From Flavobacteriales bacterium (GTDB taxonomy: Bacteria; Bacteroidota; Bacteroidia; Flavobacteriales_D; Crocinitomicaceae): a DNA stretch of 49,335 nucleotides. The stretch covers positions 1 through 49,335 of the forward strand of contig JABXHO010000163.1 in NCBI GenBank assembly GCA_013373595.1, in the 5' to 3' direction. The notes beneath the pieces were generated by a model. The model did no database searches, had not been told where the DNA came from, and saw only the letters and a list, made by a program, of their open reading frames with translations. Made by a program: the position numbers and the translations under genes. Below, in pieces: positions 18,051 through 25,992 of the stretch. Each line of letters begins with the position of its first letter. Positions within the stretch are counted from its first letter, which is position 1.

Positions 18051-19385
18051 TTACCCAAAATAAGCTCCAGGAACAGGACTCTCGATCATGAAATTAAAGC
18101 GCGTATCGTTTGCCTTATTCCCTATACTTTTTAGCAGCTCCTTATGCTTGATATAGAAATCGAGTCGTGCATCGTCGTAGTCTGCACTTTTTGGAAGCGC
18201 GTGTATCTCTTCTGCAATTTTGGCAGGCTCTCTTTCATCGGGAACCGTTCTTTCCGTTTCATTGGTTTCTGGATTTATTTTGATGCCTCCACCGTCCCAA
18301 GGGAAAGAGTAGGTTTGACTCATGAAACCGACAATGTCAGGAGAAAAGGAAGCTGGATAGAGCCAGTTGTGGTTTAGAGCAAAGGTGAGTTGCCCGCTTC
18401 CAATTTTGCTCAACTCCGAATACGGATTGAAATCACTTGTGTTTGCAGCAACAATCATCACGTTGCTAGCATCCACACCAGCGGAATAGGTTTCACATGA
18501 CTTTCCAAGATGTTTGGCAATGGCCATTCCCACAATTTGGGAGCTTCGATCTTCTAATGCATAGATACGGTCGATCGAAATAGAGCAATTACTAAGGTGC
18601 TTGTCCAGCTTGAAAATCACATCCTTGAGGGTTTCATTTCCGCCCCAAAGTGCCACGTATCTGCCCCCGGCCACAAAATCATCTGTTTCATCAAAATAAT
18701 CCAAGATTACACCACCATATTGAATGAAATGCCAATCCTGTATATCGGTGCGCGGATTTTCAATGGCTTCAAAGCGTTTTAAAGACTCTTTTACTTCTTC
18801 AAGTTTTTCTCTCGGCGTTCGAATGGCTTCCTGATTCGGTTCTTGATCAAGTATTGCAGTGAGTTGATTCAATCCACTTTCAACTCCATCTGTTTCTCCA
18901 GCGAGTATTTTAAGTTTGCACCAGAACCAATAATTCCAGAAATCTGTAGTTGGATCGAAGGACTCAAGCACCGTTATCGCTTCTTTAATCTGAAACCTTC
19001 TGGCTAAAACAATTGCCAAATCGTGAACCGTGTCCGAATCATTTGGGTTGAGTTGTACCGCTTTTCGGAAAAAAGGCAAAGCAAGATTATAATGACCTTC
19101 TTGAAAGAAATGAACTCCCAGATTTTTGAAGGATTCGGCAGAATTGAAATCGTTCAGAGCATTTTTGAAAAGCTGAGCCTCCTCTTCACCACCCAAAGCA
19201 TTCAAGGCTTTTATAGCGAGTTCGTAGAAAGGTTGGTAATCAACATTGGTGTCAAAGCCTCCAACGAGAGCGCCTAAACATTCCTGATAATTACCTTCAT
19301 TGTACTTTTCTAAAGCACGCGTGTATTCCGCTGGACGCTCCTCATTGGGTGTCTCTTTTCGTTTGAAGATGTCAAAAATTCCCAT
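18051..19385 (-). CDS. TPR-repeat protein with uncharacterised C-terminal domain
   Basis: 444 residues, no signal peptide. Residues ~20-165 hold about four tetratricopeptide repeats (e.g. FKNLGVHFFQEGHYNLALPF, then FRKAVQLNPNDSDTVHDLAI), which usually bind partner proteins. Residues ~210-444 form an alpha/beta domain I do not recognise, containing VALWGGNETLKDVIFKLDKH and a C-terminal segment SFPWDGGGIKINPETNETER. The protein is cytoplasmic by prediction. It is transcribed alone, upstream of the dioxygenase gene with a 181-bp gap, which holds one 10-bp palindrome GACATATGTC at 17955-17964. Confidence 0.82.
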   Translation of the reverse strand: MGIFDIFKRKETPNEERPAEYTRALEKYNEGNYQECLGALVGGFDTNVDYQPFYELAIKALNALGGEEEAQLFKNALNDFNSAESFKNLGVHFFQEGHYNLALPFFRKAVQLNPNDSDTVHDLAIVLARRFQIKEAITVLESFDPTTDFWNYWFWCKLKILAGETDGVESGLNQLTAILDQEPNQEAIRTPREKLEEVKESLKRFEAIENPRTDIQDWHFIQYGGVILDYFDETDDFVAGGRYVALWGGNETLKDVIFKLDKHLSNCSISIDRIYALEDRSSQIVGMAIAKHLGKSCETYSAGVDASNVMIVAANTSDFNPYSELSKIGSGQLTFALNHNWLYPASFSPDIVGFMSQTYSFPWDGGGIKINPETNETERTVPDEREPAKIAEEIHALPKSADYDDARLDFYIKHKELLKSIGNKANDTRFNFMIESPVPGAYFG

Positions 19386-19493
19386 TTAGTTTCAGTTTAT
19401 TGGTTGAATAAAGGAAGGGTGGAAGCAATTTAAGAATAATGTTCTAACTTTTCGACCAACTTACTCACTTCTGGGTACCGACATGAATGGAGT

Positions 19494-20069
19494 TTATTCT
19501 TGTTTTTGAATTCCGCTTGCGTTGATTTGAAACTTCTTGATCTTAATTTCCGTTTTTGTCGTATCGATCGTTTCAAAGGTTTCTGGATCAATCTCTAAGG
19601 TGAAGATAGAATCTATTTCTAATAGCTCTCGAGAAGTATTGATGTAAAAATACTGTCTACTCATAAAGCCAAAATCACTTCCACAGTATCCACCGAGAAA
19701 GATTTCTTCATCTATTTTTTCTCCTTCTGAATTGTAAACAACAACGGCTGGAATAATCCAATCGGCGGGATAGGTGGTTAAAACGGAAATGAAATCATCG
19801 TTTTGTTCGATGATTCCCATGAAAGAAGATCCTTCGGGCAAGTAGTGTTGAATTTTTCGTTGAATTGAAGTGTCAGGATGCGCACAGCAATCTTCGCAGT
19901 ACATTGAAAAGGGGAGTTCAACGATTGGAAGAGAGGTACACAATTGTTGGAAAGCTGTCTCTGCTTGGTCGGAAACAGGCTGGGTGTTTTTACTGATAGA
20001 TGAACTTTCAACGGCACTGTTTTCGCATGAAAAAGCCAAAAACAATACCAGTAAGTAGAAAAGGCGCAT
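19494..20069 (-). CDS. Hypothetical lipoprotein co-transcribed with the exported methyltransferase
   Basis: 191 residues from the ATG at 20069; a GTG one codon upstream overlaps the previous stop codon. Lipoprotein signal peptide with lipobox LAFSC (cysteine at about residue 15). A CEDCC cluster near residue 58 and a CGSDFGFMSRQYF segment are visible. The remainder is beta-rich and acidic. It begins 2 nt after the methyltransferase-like gene ends, so the two are translationally coupled and probably act in the same compartment. No known family recognised. Confidence 0.8.
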   Translation of the reverse strand: MRLFYLLVLFLAFSCENSAVESSSISKNTQPVSDQAETAFQQLCTSLPIVELPFSMYCEDCCAHPDTSIQRKIQHYLPEGSSFMGIIEQNDDFISVLTTYPADWIIPAVVVYNSEGEKIDEEIFLGGYCGSDFGFMSRQYFYINTSRELLEIDSIFTLEIDPETFETIDTTKTEIKIKKFQINASGIQKQE

Positions 20070-20071
20070 CA

Positions 20072-20803
20072 CTACTTCGCTTTGATAATGTACTGATACT
20101 TCAATAAATCTACGTTGACATCAAACTCGGTGTATCCTGCTTTTTTCAACTCTGAAATGACCAGGTCTTTTGAAATTTTGTGATCAACGGGCGGTCCAAC
20201 AGGTGTTTCTTTTTTGAAAAAATCGATAATAACCAACTCTCCATTGTCTTTTGTCCCTTTTTTCACTTTGGAAAAGTAATCGGGTCTGTTTTCGATGTGA
20301 TGATAAGTGTTTACGATAAGCACCATGTCGACTTCTTGATCTGATAATTTCGGTCCGTCAAAGGGAATTTTGCGCAACTCGATATTGTCAATGTTGTTTT
20401 CCTCGATACGTTTTTTCAAGGCTTTTTGAAATTCATCACTTACGTCTGCTGCGATTACATTGGCTCCTGCCGCAGCAAGTTTGACAGAAAAATAACCTGA
20501 CCCTGCACCAATATCCATAATGTGCTTGCCGTTTAGATCACCCAAATAATCGACTACTTTTTCCGGCTGTTGGTATTCGTCTCGCTCTGGTGACTCGAAT
20601 CGCTCAATCAATTCTTCGGTGGAAGACTGGTGCATGTATTCGTTTGCAGAGTGGGTTTCATGTCCGTGTCCATCATGATGTCCTCCGTGGTGTTCGTGCT
20701 TTTTCGCGTGATGACCGTCCATTTCGTCCTGTTTGGTTTCTTCTGAGCATGCTGAGATCAGTACTGCTGCACTCAATAATGGCAATAGGTGTTTTGGTTT
20801 CAT
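20072..20803 (-). CDS. Exported class I SAM-methyltransferase-like lipoprotein with His-rich segment
   Basis: 243 residues. The N-terminus is a clear lipoprotein signal (lipobox LISAC, cysteine at 19). Residues 30-55 are packed with histidines (HHAKKHEHHGGHHDGHGHE), a likely metal-binding tether. From about residue 75 a Rossmann-fold methyltransferase follows with intact motif I (IMDIGAGSGYFSVKLAAAGA), an acidic motif II end (VIAADV) and a catalytic-loop-like VNTYHHIENRPDY. Class I methyltransferases use cytoplasmic SAM, so a lipid-anchored exported copy is odd. The metal-binding tether hints at a role in metal stress. Followed 2 nt later by a lipoprotein gene. Confidence 0.88.
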   Translation of the reverse strand: MKPKHLLPLLSAAVLISACSEETKQDEMDGHHAKKHEHHGGHHDGHGHETHSANEYMHQSSTEELIERFESPERDEYQQPEKVVDYLGDLNGKHIMDIGAGSGYFSVKLAAAGANVIAADVSDEFQKALKKRIEENNIDNIELRKIPFDGPKLSDQEVDMVLIVNTYHHIENRPDYFSKVKKGTKDNGELVIIDFFKKETPVGPPVDHKISKDLVISELKKAGYTEFDVNVDLLKYQYIIKAK

Positions 20804-20956
20804 AGAATGAAAATTGAATCTTTTTTTAAAAGTATAAAATAGATTGAGAAGGTCGAGTGATGTGGGTTACACTCAAAGTTAAACGCCTGAAGAAAAAAAT
20901 GACCAGAGAGCGCAAGTTTTTCTAAAAGAGGGCTACTAACATACAAAAGTTACACT

Positions 20957-22507
20957 ATGAAGATGATAAAAACCGCCCTTTTACTCGCGACTACTTCCTT
21001 TTGTTTTGCCTCGTTTGCGCAGATTGAAGGAGATAGCCTTTTTGCTACCGATCAAGTAATGACAATCGAATTGAATTTTAGCCAAACGGGCTACTGGGAC
21101 AGCCTCGTCGATAATTATGCTACGGGAACGTACATGGCGTCCGATATGACCATCACAACCATAGATGGTACGCGTTCGTTTCCCAACATTGCTGTCCGAT
21201 TCAAAGGGAATTCAACATACAATCATCCGAACGACAAGAAACCATTCAAGATTGATTTCAACAAGTACGTTTCAGGACAGAATTTTGATGGCATTAAAAA
21301 ACTCAATTTGAGCAATGGATTTAAAGATCCATCGTGCATGCGTGAGAAGGTGTTTTTCGATTTCTGTCACGATGCAGGTGTCAAGGCGCCACGAACGAAT
21401 TTTGCCAATTTATACATCAACGGAACTCTACTTGGTTTTTACACGGTGGTCGAGCAAATTGATGATCAGTTTTTGGATTGGGCGATTCTCGACGATGATG
21501 GAAACCTGTTCAAAGCTGGCGATAATTTTGGTGGTGGACCTGGAGGAGCATCTACACCAGCAGATTTAGTGTATTATGGCGATACAGCGGCTGACTACGC
21601 CGATCGCTACGAGTTAAAAACCAATGAAACGGCGAACGACTGGACGGATCTCATTCAACTCCTTGATTTCATCAATAACTCAACTGATGCGGAGTTTGGA
21701 AGTTTGTTTTCATCTTATTTCGAGGAACAGGAGCTATTGCGCTCGTTTGCCATCGACAATTTATTTGGGAATTTGGATAGCTACACGGGATCTGCACGGA
21801 ACTATTATCTCTATCACAACAGTACGACCAACAAATGGGAATGGGTCAAGTGGGATGCCAATGAAGCCTTCGGTTCGTACGAAAATGGACAAACGACAAC
21901 TACGTTGGACGTGGAGTACCACGATTCAGATCGGCCACTTTTGGAGCGCATTTTTGCTGATCCTGTTTTCAATACGGAATACAAAAATGAATTGTGTGAT
22001 TTGATCAATACCTACTTCAATAATGCGTACCTCGACGAGAAAATCGATGCGCTCTACAATTTGATTCAAGCGGATGTGTATGCGGATAACAACAAAATGT
22101 TCAGCAATACGGATTTCGATAACAATATTTCAAGCGACGTAGTATTTGGTGGAGGACCTGGAGGGGGAACCATCTACGGATTGAAGTCATTCATCACCAC
22201 GCGCGTCAACAACGTGACGCAACAAATTGATTGTAACTACTACAACGCGCTGGACGAAATGGATGAGGCGTCGTTCGCAATCTATCCGAATCCAGCTCGG
22301 GATTTCACAACGATTGAACTTGAAACGGAAGCGGATCGCATCGAATTGCGGAATATGATGGGGCAATTGGTGTACTCGTCAGAAGTATCAACAAGCGATG
22401 TAGCGATCAAGATTTTACTAGCGGATTTTTCAGAAGGTGTTTACTTTGTTGGTGTTTATCGGGATGGTTCCATGCTGGCTCAACAAAAGTTAGTAGTCGC
22501 GAAGTAG
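20957..22507 (+). CDS. Secreted CotH-family protein with T9SS sorting domain
   Basis: 516 residues with a signal peptide (ends FASFAQ). Residues ~30-400 match the CotH kinase fold: the substrate-side motif VRFKGNST, the KKPFKIDFNKY segment, SCMREKVFFDF, LYINGTLLGFYTVVEQID and the later KWDANEAFG with an acidic residue in the position of the metal-binding DxN/E motif. CotH proteins phosphorylate other secreted proteins in spore coats; in Bacteroidota they are common surface proteins of unknown target. The C-terminal ~75 residues begin FAIYPNPARDFTTIEL and end AQQKLVVAK, a T9SS type A sorting domain. Transcribed alone. Confidence 0.9.
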   Translation: MKMIKTALLLATTSFCFASFAQIEGDSLFATDQVMTIELNFSQTGYWDSLVDNYATGTYMASDMTITTIDGTRSFPNIAVRFKGNSTYNHPNDKKPFKIDFNKYVSGQNFDGIKKLNLSNGFKDPSCMREKVFFDFCHDAGVKAPRTNFANLYINGTLLGFYTVVEQIDDQFLDWAILDDDGNLFKAGDNFGGGPGGASTPADLVYYGDTAADYADRYELKTNETANDWTDLIQLLDFINNSTDAEFGSLFSSYFEEQELLRSFAIDNLFGNLDSYTGSARNYYLYHNSTTNKWEWVKWDANEAFGSYENGQTTTTLDVEYHDSDRPLLERIFADPVFNTEYKNELCDLINTYFNNAYLDEKIDALYNLIQADVYADNNKMFSNTDFDNNISSDVVFGGGPGGGTIYGLKSFITTRVNNVTQQIDCNYYNALDEMDEASFAIYPNPARDFTTIELETEADRIELRNMMGQLVYSSEVSTSDVAIKILLADFSEGVYFVGVYRDGSMLAQQKLVVAK

Positions 22508-22510
22508 AAA

Positions 22511-23404
22511 TCAATCGGTTCTTTCGGGGAAGTTTTTCTCTTTCGGTTCGATATGGATAAGTACTTGTCCCAAATTCGGAAGGTTATTTTTGAGATGGTC
22601 TTGCAGCAGGTGCGAGATGTAATGTCCTTCGGTAACGGTCATTTCTCCATCCACAACAGCGTGTAAATCAACGTGAAATTTCATTCCCGCTTTGCGGATG
22701 AAGCACTTTTCGGTGTCGAGAATTCCAGGTACTTTCATGGATTCTTCTCGAATTTCTTCCAACAGATCATCGTATAAATGCTCGTCCATGATTTCTCCGA
22801 GTGCAGGGCGGAAAATCAGGTAGCTGTTGTAGAGAATAAAGCCGGAAGCGAGCAGTGCGGCCCAGTCGTCGGCTGTTTCGAAGCCTTTTCCAAAGAAGAG
22901 CGCAACCGAAATTCCCAGAAAGGCCATGATCGACGTAATCGCATCACTTCGATGGTGCCATGCGTCGGCCTTAAGCGAAGAGCTGTTGGTTTCCTTGCTT
23001 TTTTTGATGACAATTCGATAGGAGATTTCTTTCCAAAGAATGATACTGCCCAAAACAATCAGTGTCCACGGTTTCGGAGTTTCTTGTGGCGATTGAATGT
23101 TGAGAATACTCTCGTATGCAATCACCGTAGCTGAAGTAACAAGGAATGCAACGACCAAAAAAGTGATCAGTGGTTCGATTTTCCCGTGCCCGTAAGGATG
23201 ATTTTCATCGGCGGGACGTTTCGCGTACTTCAGGCCAAAGAGTACGAGCAGTGACGCAAAGATGTCAGCGGTAGACTCGATTGCATCAGCAATTAACGCG
23301 TAGGAATTTCCAAAAAAGCCGGCCAAACCCTTGATCAACGCCAAGCTAGTATTCCCAATAATACTGAAGTAAGTGGTGCGTATGGCTTTCTCTTCGTTAT
23401 TCAT
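22511..23404 (-). CDS. Cation diffusion facilitator (CDF) metal exporter
   Basis: 297 residues with six membrane helices in the first ~205 and a cytoplasmic ferredoxin-like C-terminal domain (about 210-290). The intramembrane metal site is visible as DAIESTAD in helix 2 and HHRSD in helix 5 (DAWHHRSDAITS), with the HPYGHGK motif between helices 2 and 3. These proteins exchange Zn2+, Fe2+ or Mn2+ for protons at the inner membrane. The HxxxD arrangement in helix 5 suggests zinc or a related ion. It converges with the CotH gene with 3 nt between stop codons and is not in an operon. Confidence 0.94.
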   Translation of the reverse strand: MNNEEKAIRTTYFSIIGNTSLALIKGLAGFFGNSYALIADAIESTADIFASLLVLFGLKYAKRPADENHPYGHGKIEPLITFLVVAFLVTSATVIAYESILNIQSPQETPKPWTLIVLGSIILWKEISYRIVIKKSKETNSSSLKADAWHHRSDAITSIMAFLGISVALFFGKGFETADDWAALLASGFILYNSYLIFRPALGEIMDEHLYDDLLEEIREESMKVPGILDTEKCFIRKAGMKFHVDLHAVVDGEMTVTEGHYISHLLQDHLKNNLPNLGQVLIHIEPKEKNFPERTD

Positions 23405-23603
23405 TCCTTTTGCGGAGGGGGCATCCCTTCGAATATTTTGCGAGTTCTTTTCGGTACGAAGATACGCTTTATGGATGGTTCATCTCAGGAATTGGTAGAG
23501 ACTGTTTGATCATTTATTGGATGTCACAGTATCGTTGGCACAGGGCTTTTGCACGAACTAATTTTTTCAGGTCAGAGGGAAATTTAAGCGTTTTCAGGAT
23601 TGA

Positions 23604-23816
23604 CTAAAAATATTCTTTTGAGTCGTCAATCGCGAAAGAACCTTTGTGGTGGATTACGGTTAAATCCGATTCCGAGTATGTTTCGAAACCAGTATCGTAC
23701 AAGATCACGTTAAAAATATATTTTCCTTCGTTGGATGAAACCAATTCGCACTTGTTGATTACTTTATTTTTGACAACTTCGAGGTACTTTTCATCGGAGG
23801 TTGTGTTAGGTGTATT
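23604..23816 (-). pseudogene. Start-less coding-like frame after the 265-residue gene
   Basis: Directly after the TAA of the 265-residue gene (23819-23817) the same frame stays open for 70 codons up to a TAG at 23606-23604. It has no ATG. The translation looks like real protein (TTSDEKYLEVVKNKVINKCE, then SSNEGKYIFNVILYDTGFET and HHKGSFAIDDSKEYF), with a hydrophilic-aliphatic balance unlike random AT-rich DNA. It is either the C-terminal end of the upstream gene cut off by a nonsense mutation, the tail of another deleted gene, or a readthrough extension. Confidence 0.6.
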
Positions 23817-24614
23817 TTATTCATAGCACCCGCTGTCATCGGGGATACAAATTTTTCTTGGCAAATATTCACTGAAATCATCAAAGAACAGTTCCCCAAG
23901 CTTTAACTTGTTGTTTTCAATTTCTGTCGGAAACTGGTCACTTGAACTTAACGAGCAAACTCTTTTGGTCTTGCCATTTTCATCAAGAAAAATAATTTGG
24001 TTGTGGTTGTGACGGCCTACATAGGCTTTAACGGAATAGTGTTGAGTTAATACCAATATTTTACTTTCTCCTATTCTAAGCGTTCCGAGAAAAGTTGTTT
24101 CAGATATAGTAGAATCTTGATCTATTTCCTTTTGTACAATTCCCAGCAATTTGCCATCTACGAACCTTTTGAACTTGTAAGGATCCTCTTTGGGTTCTTT
24201 TTTGACAAGAAGGTTATCCACATATCTTGGGTTTTCGATTTCAACGATTTGATATAGTGCCCTTTCCGTTTCAAAGTAGAAGTCTTCATAATTCACTTCA
24301 AAGTAGAAATCTTCGGTTTTGTCGTATACTTCGATCATTTTCATTTCAATGAGGCTAAATTTAGAGTCAGCCGTATCCGAAACTAGAACTATCGTATCAT
24401 TTTTTTTTGTCACAAATCCTTTGTCCCATTGACTAAAGCCTCCGTCATACCACTGGTGCGAAACATCTAACGAATAGCGATTTTGTGTGTCAATTTGTAA
24501 AATCAGCCACCAGTCTTTGGTCCCTAAATCATAAACACCATCCTGGCTGTACCCTAACAATGATAGTATCAGAAAGCTCAGGAATAAGATAGTATTTTGA
24601 ATTTGATATGTCAT
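23817..24614 (-). CDS. Hypothetical secreted protein
   Basis: 265 residues. Signal peptide MTYQIQNTILFLSFLILSLL followed by GYSQ. The mature part alternates beta-strand-like and acidic segments (FYFEVNYEDFYFETERALYQ, LVKKEPKEDPYKFKR) and ends with a cysteine pair in KICIPDDSGCYE. Its ATG overlaps the stop of the upstream lipoprotein gene (ATGA), so it is translationally coupled. Downstream, the same frame continues for 70 coding-like codons after the stop, so this protein may be shortened relative to its ancestor. Family not recognised. Confidence 0.75.
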   Translation of the reverse strand: MTYQIQNTILFLSFLILSLLGYSQDGVYDLGTKDWWLILQIDTQNRYSLDVSHQWYDGGFSQWDKGFVTKKNDTIVLVSDTADSKFSLIEMKMIEVYDKTEDFYFEVNYEDFYFETERALYQIVEIENPRYVDNLLVKKEPKEDPYKFKRFVDGKLLGIVQKEIDQDSTISETTFLGTLRIGESKILVLTQHYSVKAYVGRHNHNQIIFLDENGKTKRVCSLSSSDQFPTEIENNKLKLGELFFDDFSEYLPRKICIPDDSGCYE

Positions 24615-24898
24615 CTTCTATTGCACCTAACACCTTTGTACTCGTCAAAATCACTCGTCGTGATCGTAGATCGGTCGCTTAATTCTTGTGCGAAATAATA
24701 GGTTAAAGCGTTTCTCAACCATTGCTCAGCTGCGTTTGCATTAACATCTGACTGCTTACTGTTTTGACCATTTGTGTTTTCATCGGGTGATGAGCTTTCC
24801 TCTAACTGATGACTTTGTTGTACTTTGATTTCTGGTTCTTCGACATTTTCGGAACACGCAGTTATGATCAAAATGGAAAAGAGAAAGATTTTATTCAT
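24611..24898 (-). CDS. Small hypothetical lipoprotein
   Basis: 95 residues from the ATG at 24898. The longer frame from 24952 would hide the signal, whereas MNKIFLFSILIITACSEN is a perfect lipoprotein signal with cysteine at 15. The mature part is Ser/Glu/Asn-rich and flexible up to residue ~50, then helical (NAAEQWLRNALTYYFAQEL) and ends DEYKGVRCNRR. The helical part probably makes a small contact surface. It lies between the 132-residue gene and the 265-residue gene, overlapping the latter by 4 nt. Family not recognised. Confidence 0.75.
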   Translation of the reverse strand: MNKIFLFSILIITACSENVEEPEIKVQQSHQLEESSSPDENTNGQNSKQSDVNANAAEQWLRNALTYYFAQELSDRSTITTSDFDEYKGVRCNRR

Positions 24899-24992
24899 TC
24901 GAGTCGAATTAGTGAACATCGACATGAAAGTACAGAATTTGGAACGAATCAACCCTCCTCGGTTGTTTCACCCATAGCAGTATCTGGATCTT

Positions 24993-25391
24993 TTACGCCT
25001 CTGGGGATTTTACTACTAACGTACAAAATGCATCGTTGTTACAATCTAAAATCAAGGTTTCACGATTAGACAGTTCAATGGACAATCTGATCTCGGGTAA
25101 ATCATTCGACTTAACTTCTGCTTTTAGGATGGTTACGTCATCCTCCCATGTTTTATGCTCGATGAGCAGACCTTCAAATGCATCACAATCATTACCTGAC
25201 GCATCATGGTCGTATTCGTCAATGCTGCAATAACTGCCATCGATAAACATTCTGAGCCAGGAATTATCCGTTTCTATCCAAATCAAAAACACGTTCTGAC
25301 TTTCTTTATCACGGAGACTTTTCATCCTTCGTATCTTACTGCCACGGAGTGCTTTGACCTCACCTTCATAATGTTGGAATAATCGGCTCAT
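24993..25391 (-). CDS. Hypothetical protein, probably the mature part of a gene split by a stop codon
   Basis: 132 residues from ATG 25391. The fold looks alpha/beta with acidic middle (SIDEYDHDASGNDCDAFEG) and cysteines at the end (LDCNNDAFCTLV). In the same frame, 28 codons upstream, an ATG at 25475 opens a complete signal peptide that ends at TAA one codon before this ATG region. The protein as annotated therefore lacks its export signal and would remain in the cytoplasm unless the stop is read through. First visible intact gene of the small minus-strand operon 25.5-23.6 kb. Family not recognised. Confidence 0.65.
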   Translation of the reverse strand: MSRLFQHYEGEVKALRGSKIRRMKSLRDKESQNVFLIWIETDNSWLRMFIDGSYCSIDEYDHDASGNDCDAFEGLLIEHKTWEDDVTILKAEVKSNDLPEIRLSIELSNRETLILDCNNDAFCTLVVKSPEA

Positions 25392-25394
25392 TTT

Positions 25395-25475
25395 TTATTG
25401 TGCTAGGCCAAAGCTTATTGTCATAAGCAGTACAGAAAGATGCTTGTGGAGTCTGAGAATGTTCTTATCCTTCAT
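25395..25475 (-). pseudogene. Signal-peptide-only stub, in frame with the 132-residue gene
   Basis: 26 codons plus TAA. The translation is a textbook signal peptide: basic start (MKDKNILRLHKH), hydrophobic core (LSVLLMTISF) and cleavage site GLA-Q, with the stop immediately after Q. The next in-frame codons are AAA ATG AGC, so the stub and the following gene form one 160-codon frame interrupted by a single TAA. A TAGATTTA -7 element (25487-25480) ends 4 nt before its ATG, showing that this was the real gene start. Confidence 0.7.
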
Positions 25476-25479
25476 TTGA

Positions 25480-25487
25480 TAAATCTA
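25480..25487 (-). promoter_or_regulatory. -7 promoter element of the 25.5-23.6 kb operon
   Basis: TAGATTTA on the minus strand, one mismatch to TAnnTTTG, 4 nt before the ATG at 25475. It supports the stub as the original translation start. Confidence 0.45.
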
Positions 25488-25598
25488 ATCTAACCACTTT
25501 TGGTTACCCGTGTTGGTTGTTTATAGGCCGTTCGAATGTACAAATTGAATTGATAACAACGAAGCCACGTAGTAGTTAAAGCACTTATTCGCCCTGCT

Positions 25599-25622
25599 GC
25601 GCAGGATTTGCAAATCCTGCGC
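25599..25622. repeat. 24-bp perfect palindrome, REP/MITE-like
   Basis: The 12-nt arm GCGCAGGATTTG is followed directly by its exact reverse complement with no spacer. It is GC-richer than the DNA around it, which suggests an inserted repetitive element. Only one copy was noticed in the window. Confidence 0.6.
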
Positions 25623-25650
25623 AATTCACAAGCAAAGCTTCTCAACGCCA

Positions 25651-25686
25651 AATAAAAAATCCCAGTCCAAAGGAACAGGATTTTAC
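25651..25686 (-). terminator. Terminator-like stem beside the tRNA remnant
   Basis: On the minus strand AAAATCC (25684-25678) pairs with GGATTTT (25662-25656), with inner pairing TCC/GGA, followed by a T-rich tract. It lies just after the tRNA-like 3' end at 25690, the position expected for the terminator of a former tRNA gene. Confidence 0.5.
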
Positions 25687-25689
25687 GTT

Positions 25690-25704
25690 GTGAACCCGAC
25701 AGGA
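25690..25704 (-). repeat. Candidate att site: near-copy of the tRNA-Arg 3' end
   Basis: The plus-strand sequence GTGAACCCGACAGGA matches GTGACCCCGACAGGA at 34359-34373, the 3' end of the tRNA-Arg gene, at 14 of 15 positions and in the same orientation. Beyond 15 bp similarity fades. No 5' acceptor half is present, so this is not a tRNA gene. It is the far-end repeat expected for an element integrated into the tRNA 3' end. Confidence 0.5.
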
Positions 25705-25992
25705 CAAAAATCGAACCAGAATTCTGAATGTGAAATTGGTGTTAATCTCTATGAATAGGTAGGTGTAGAGGTTTTAGAAAATGTTAACGAATGTTAAGGA
25801 AGGTCCTTTTTTGGTGATTTTATCTTTATCCGACAGTTCTCAAAACAGCGGTATTACTCCATATAAAGTTGAGTTAGGCGGTGAATTTCAGCTCAGTTCT
25901 ACCTAACCCGTAAGGTTCTAATAGATATATATTAATCCAATAGTGCATTCCCAAAGTTAGAACGAGCATACTTTGTAGTTGATTTATCAGTT

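Larger units (their letters stand above)
25476..25992. other. 517-bp non-coding edge of the accessory island
   Basis: No convincing gene is present. The stretch holds a promoter element (25480-25487), a 24-bp perfect palindrome (25599-25622), a terminator-like stem (25656-25684), a tRNA-3'-end-like sequence (25690-25704), a 10-bp palindrome CAGAATTCTG (25717-25726), a GTTAGG/CCTAAC stem (25873-25878 and 25902-25907) and GTTCTAA/TTAGAAC arms (25915-25921 and 25957-25963). The density of inverted repeats fits an island boundary. Confidence 0.6.

Noticed and set aside
23410-23826. Plus-strand ORFs of about 60 residues at 23410-23607 and 23644-23826
   Set aside because: Composition is not protein-like, and the second is the antisense of the coding-like minus-strand remnant.
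25688-25760. A complete tRNA gene at the island's left edge
   Set aside because: The 3' acceptor-like part is present but no matching 5' acceptor strand, D arm or anticodon arm can be folded upstream on the minus strand.
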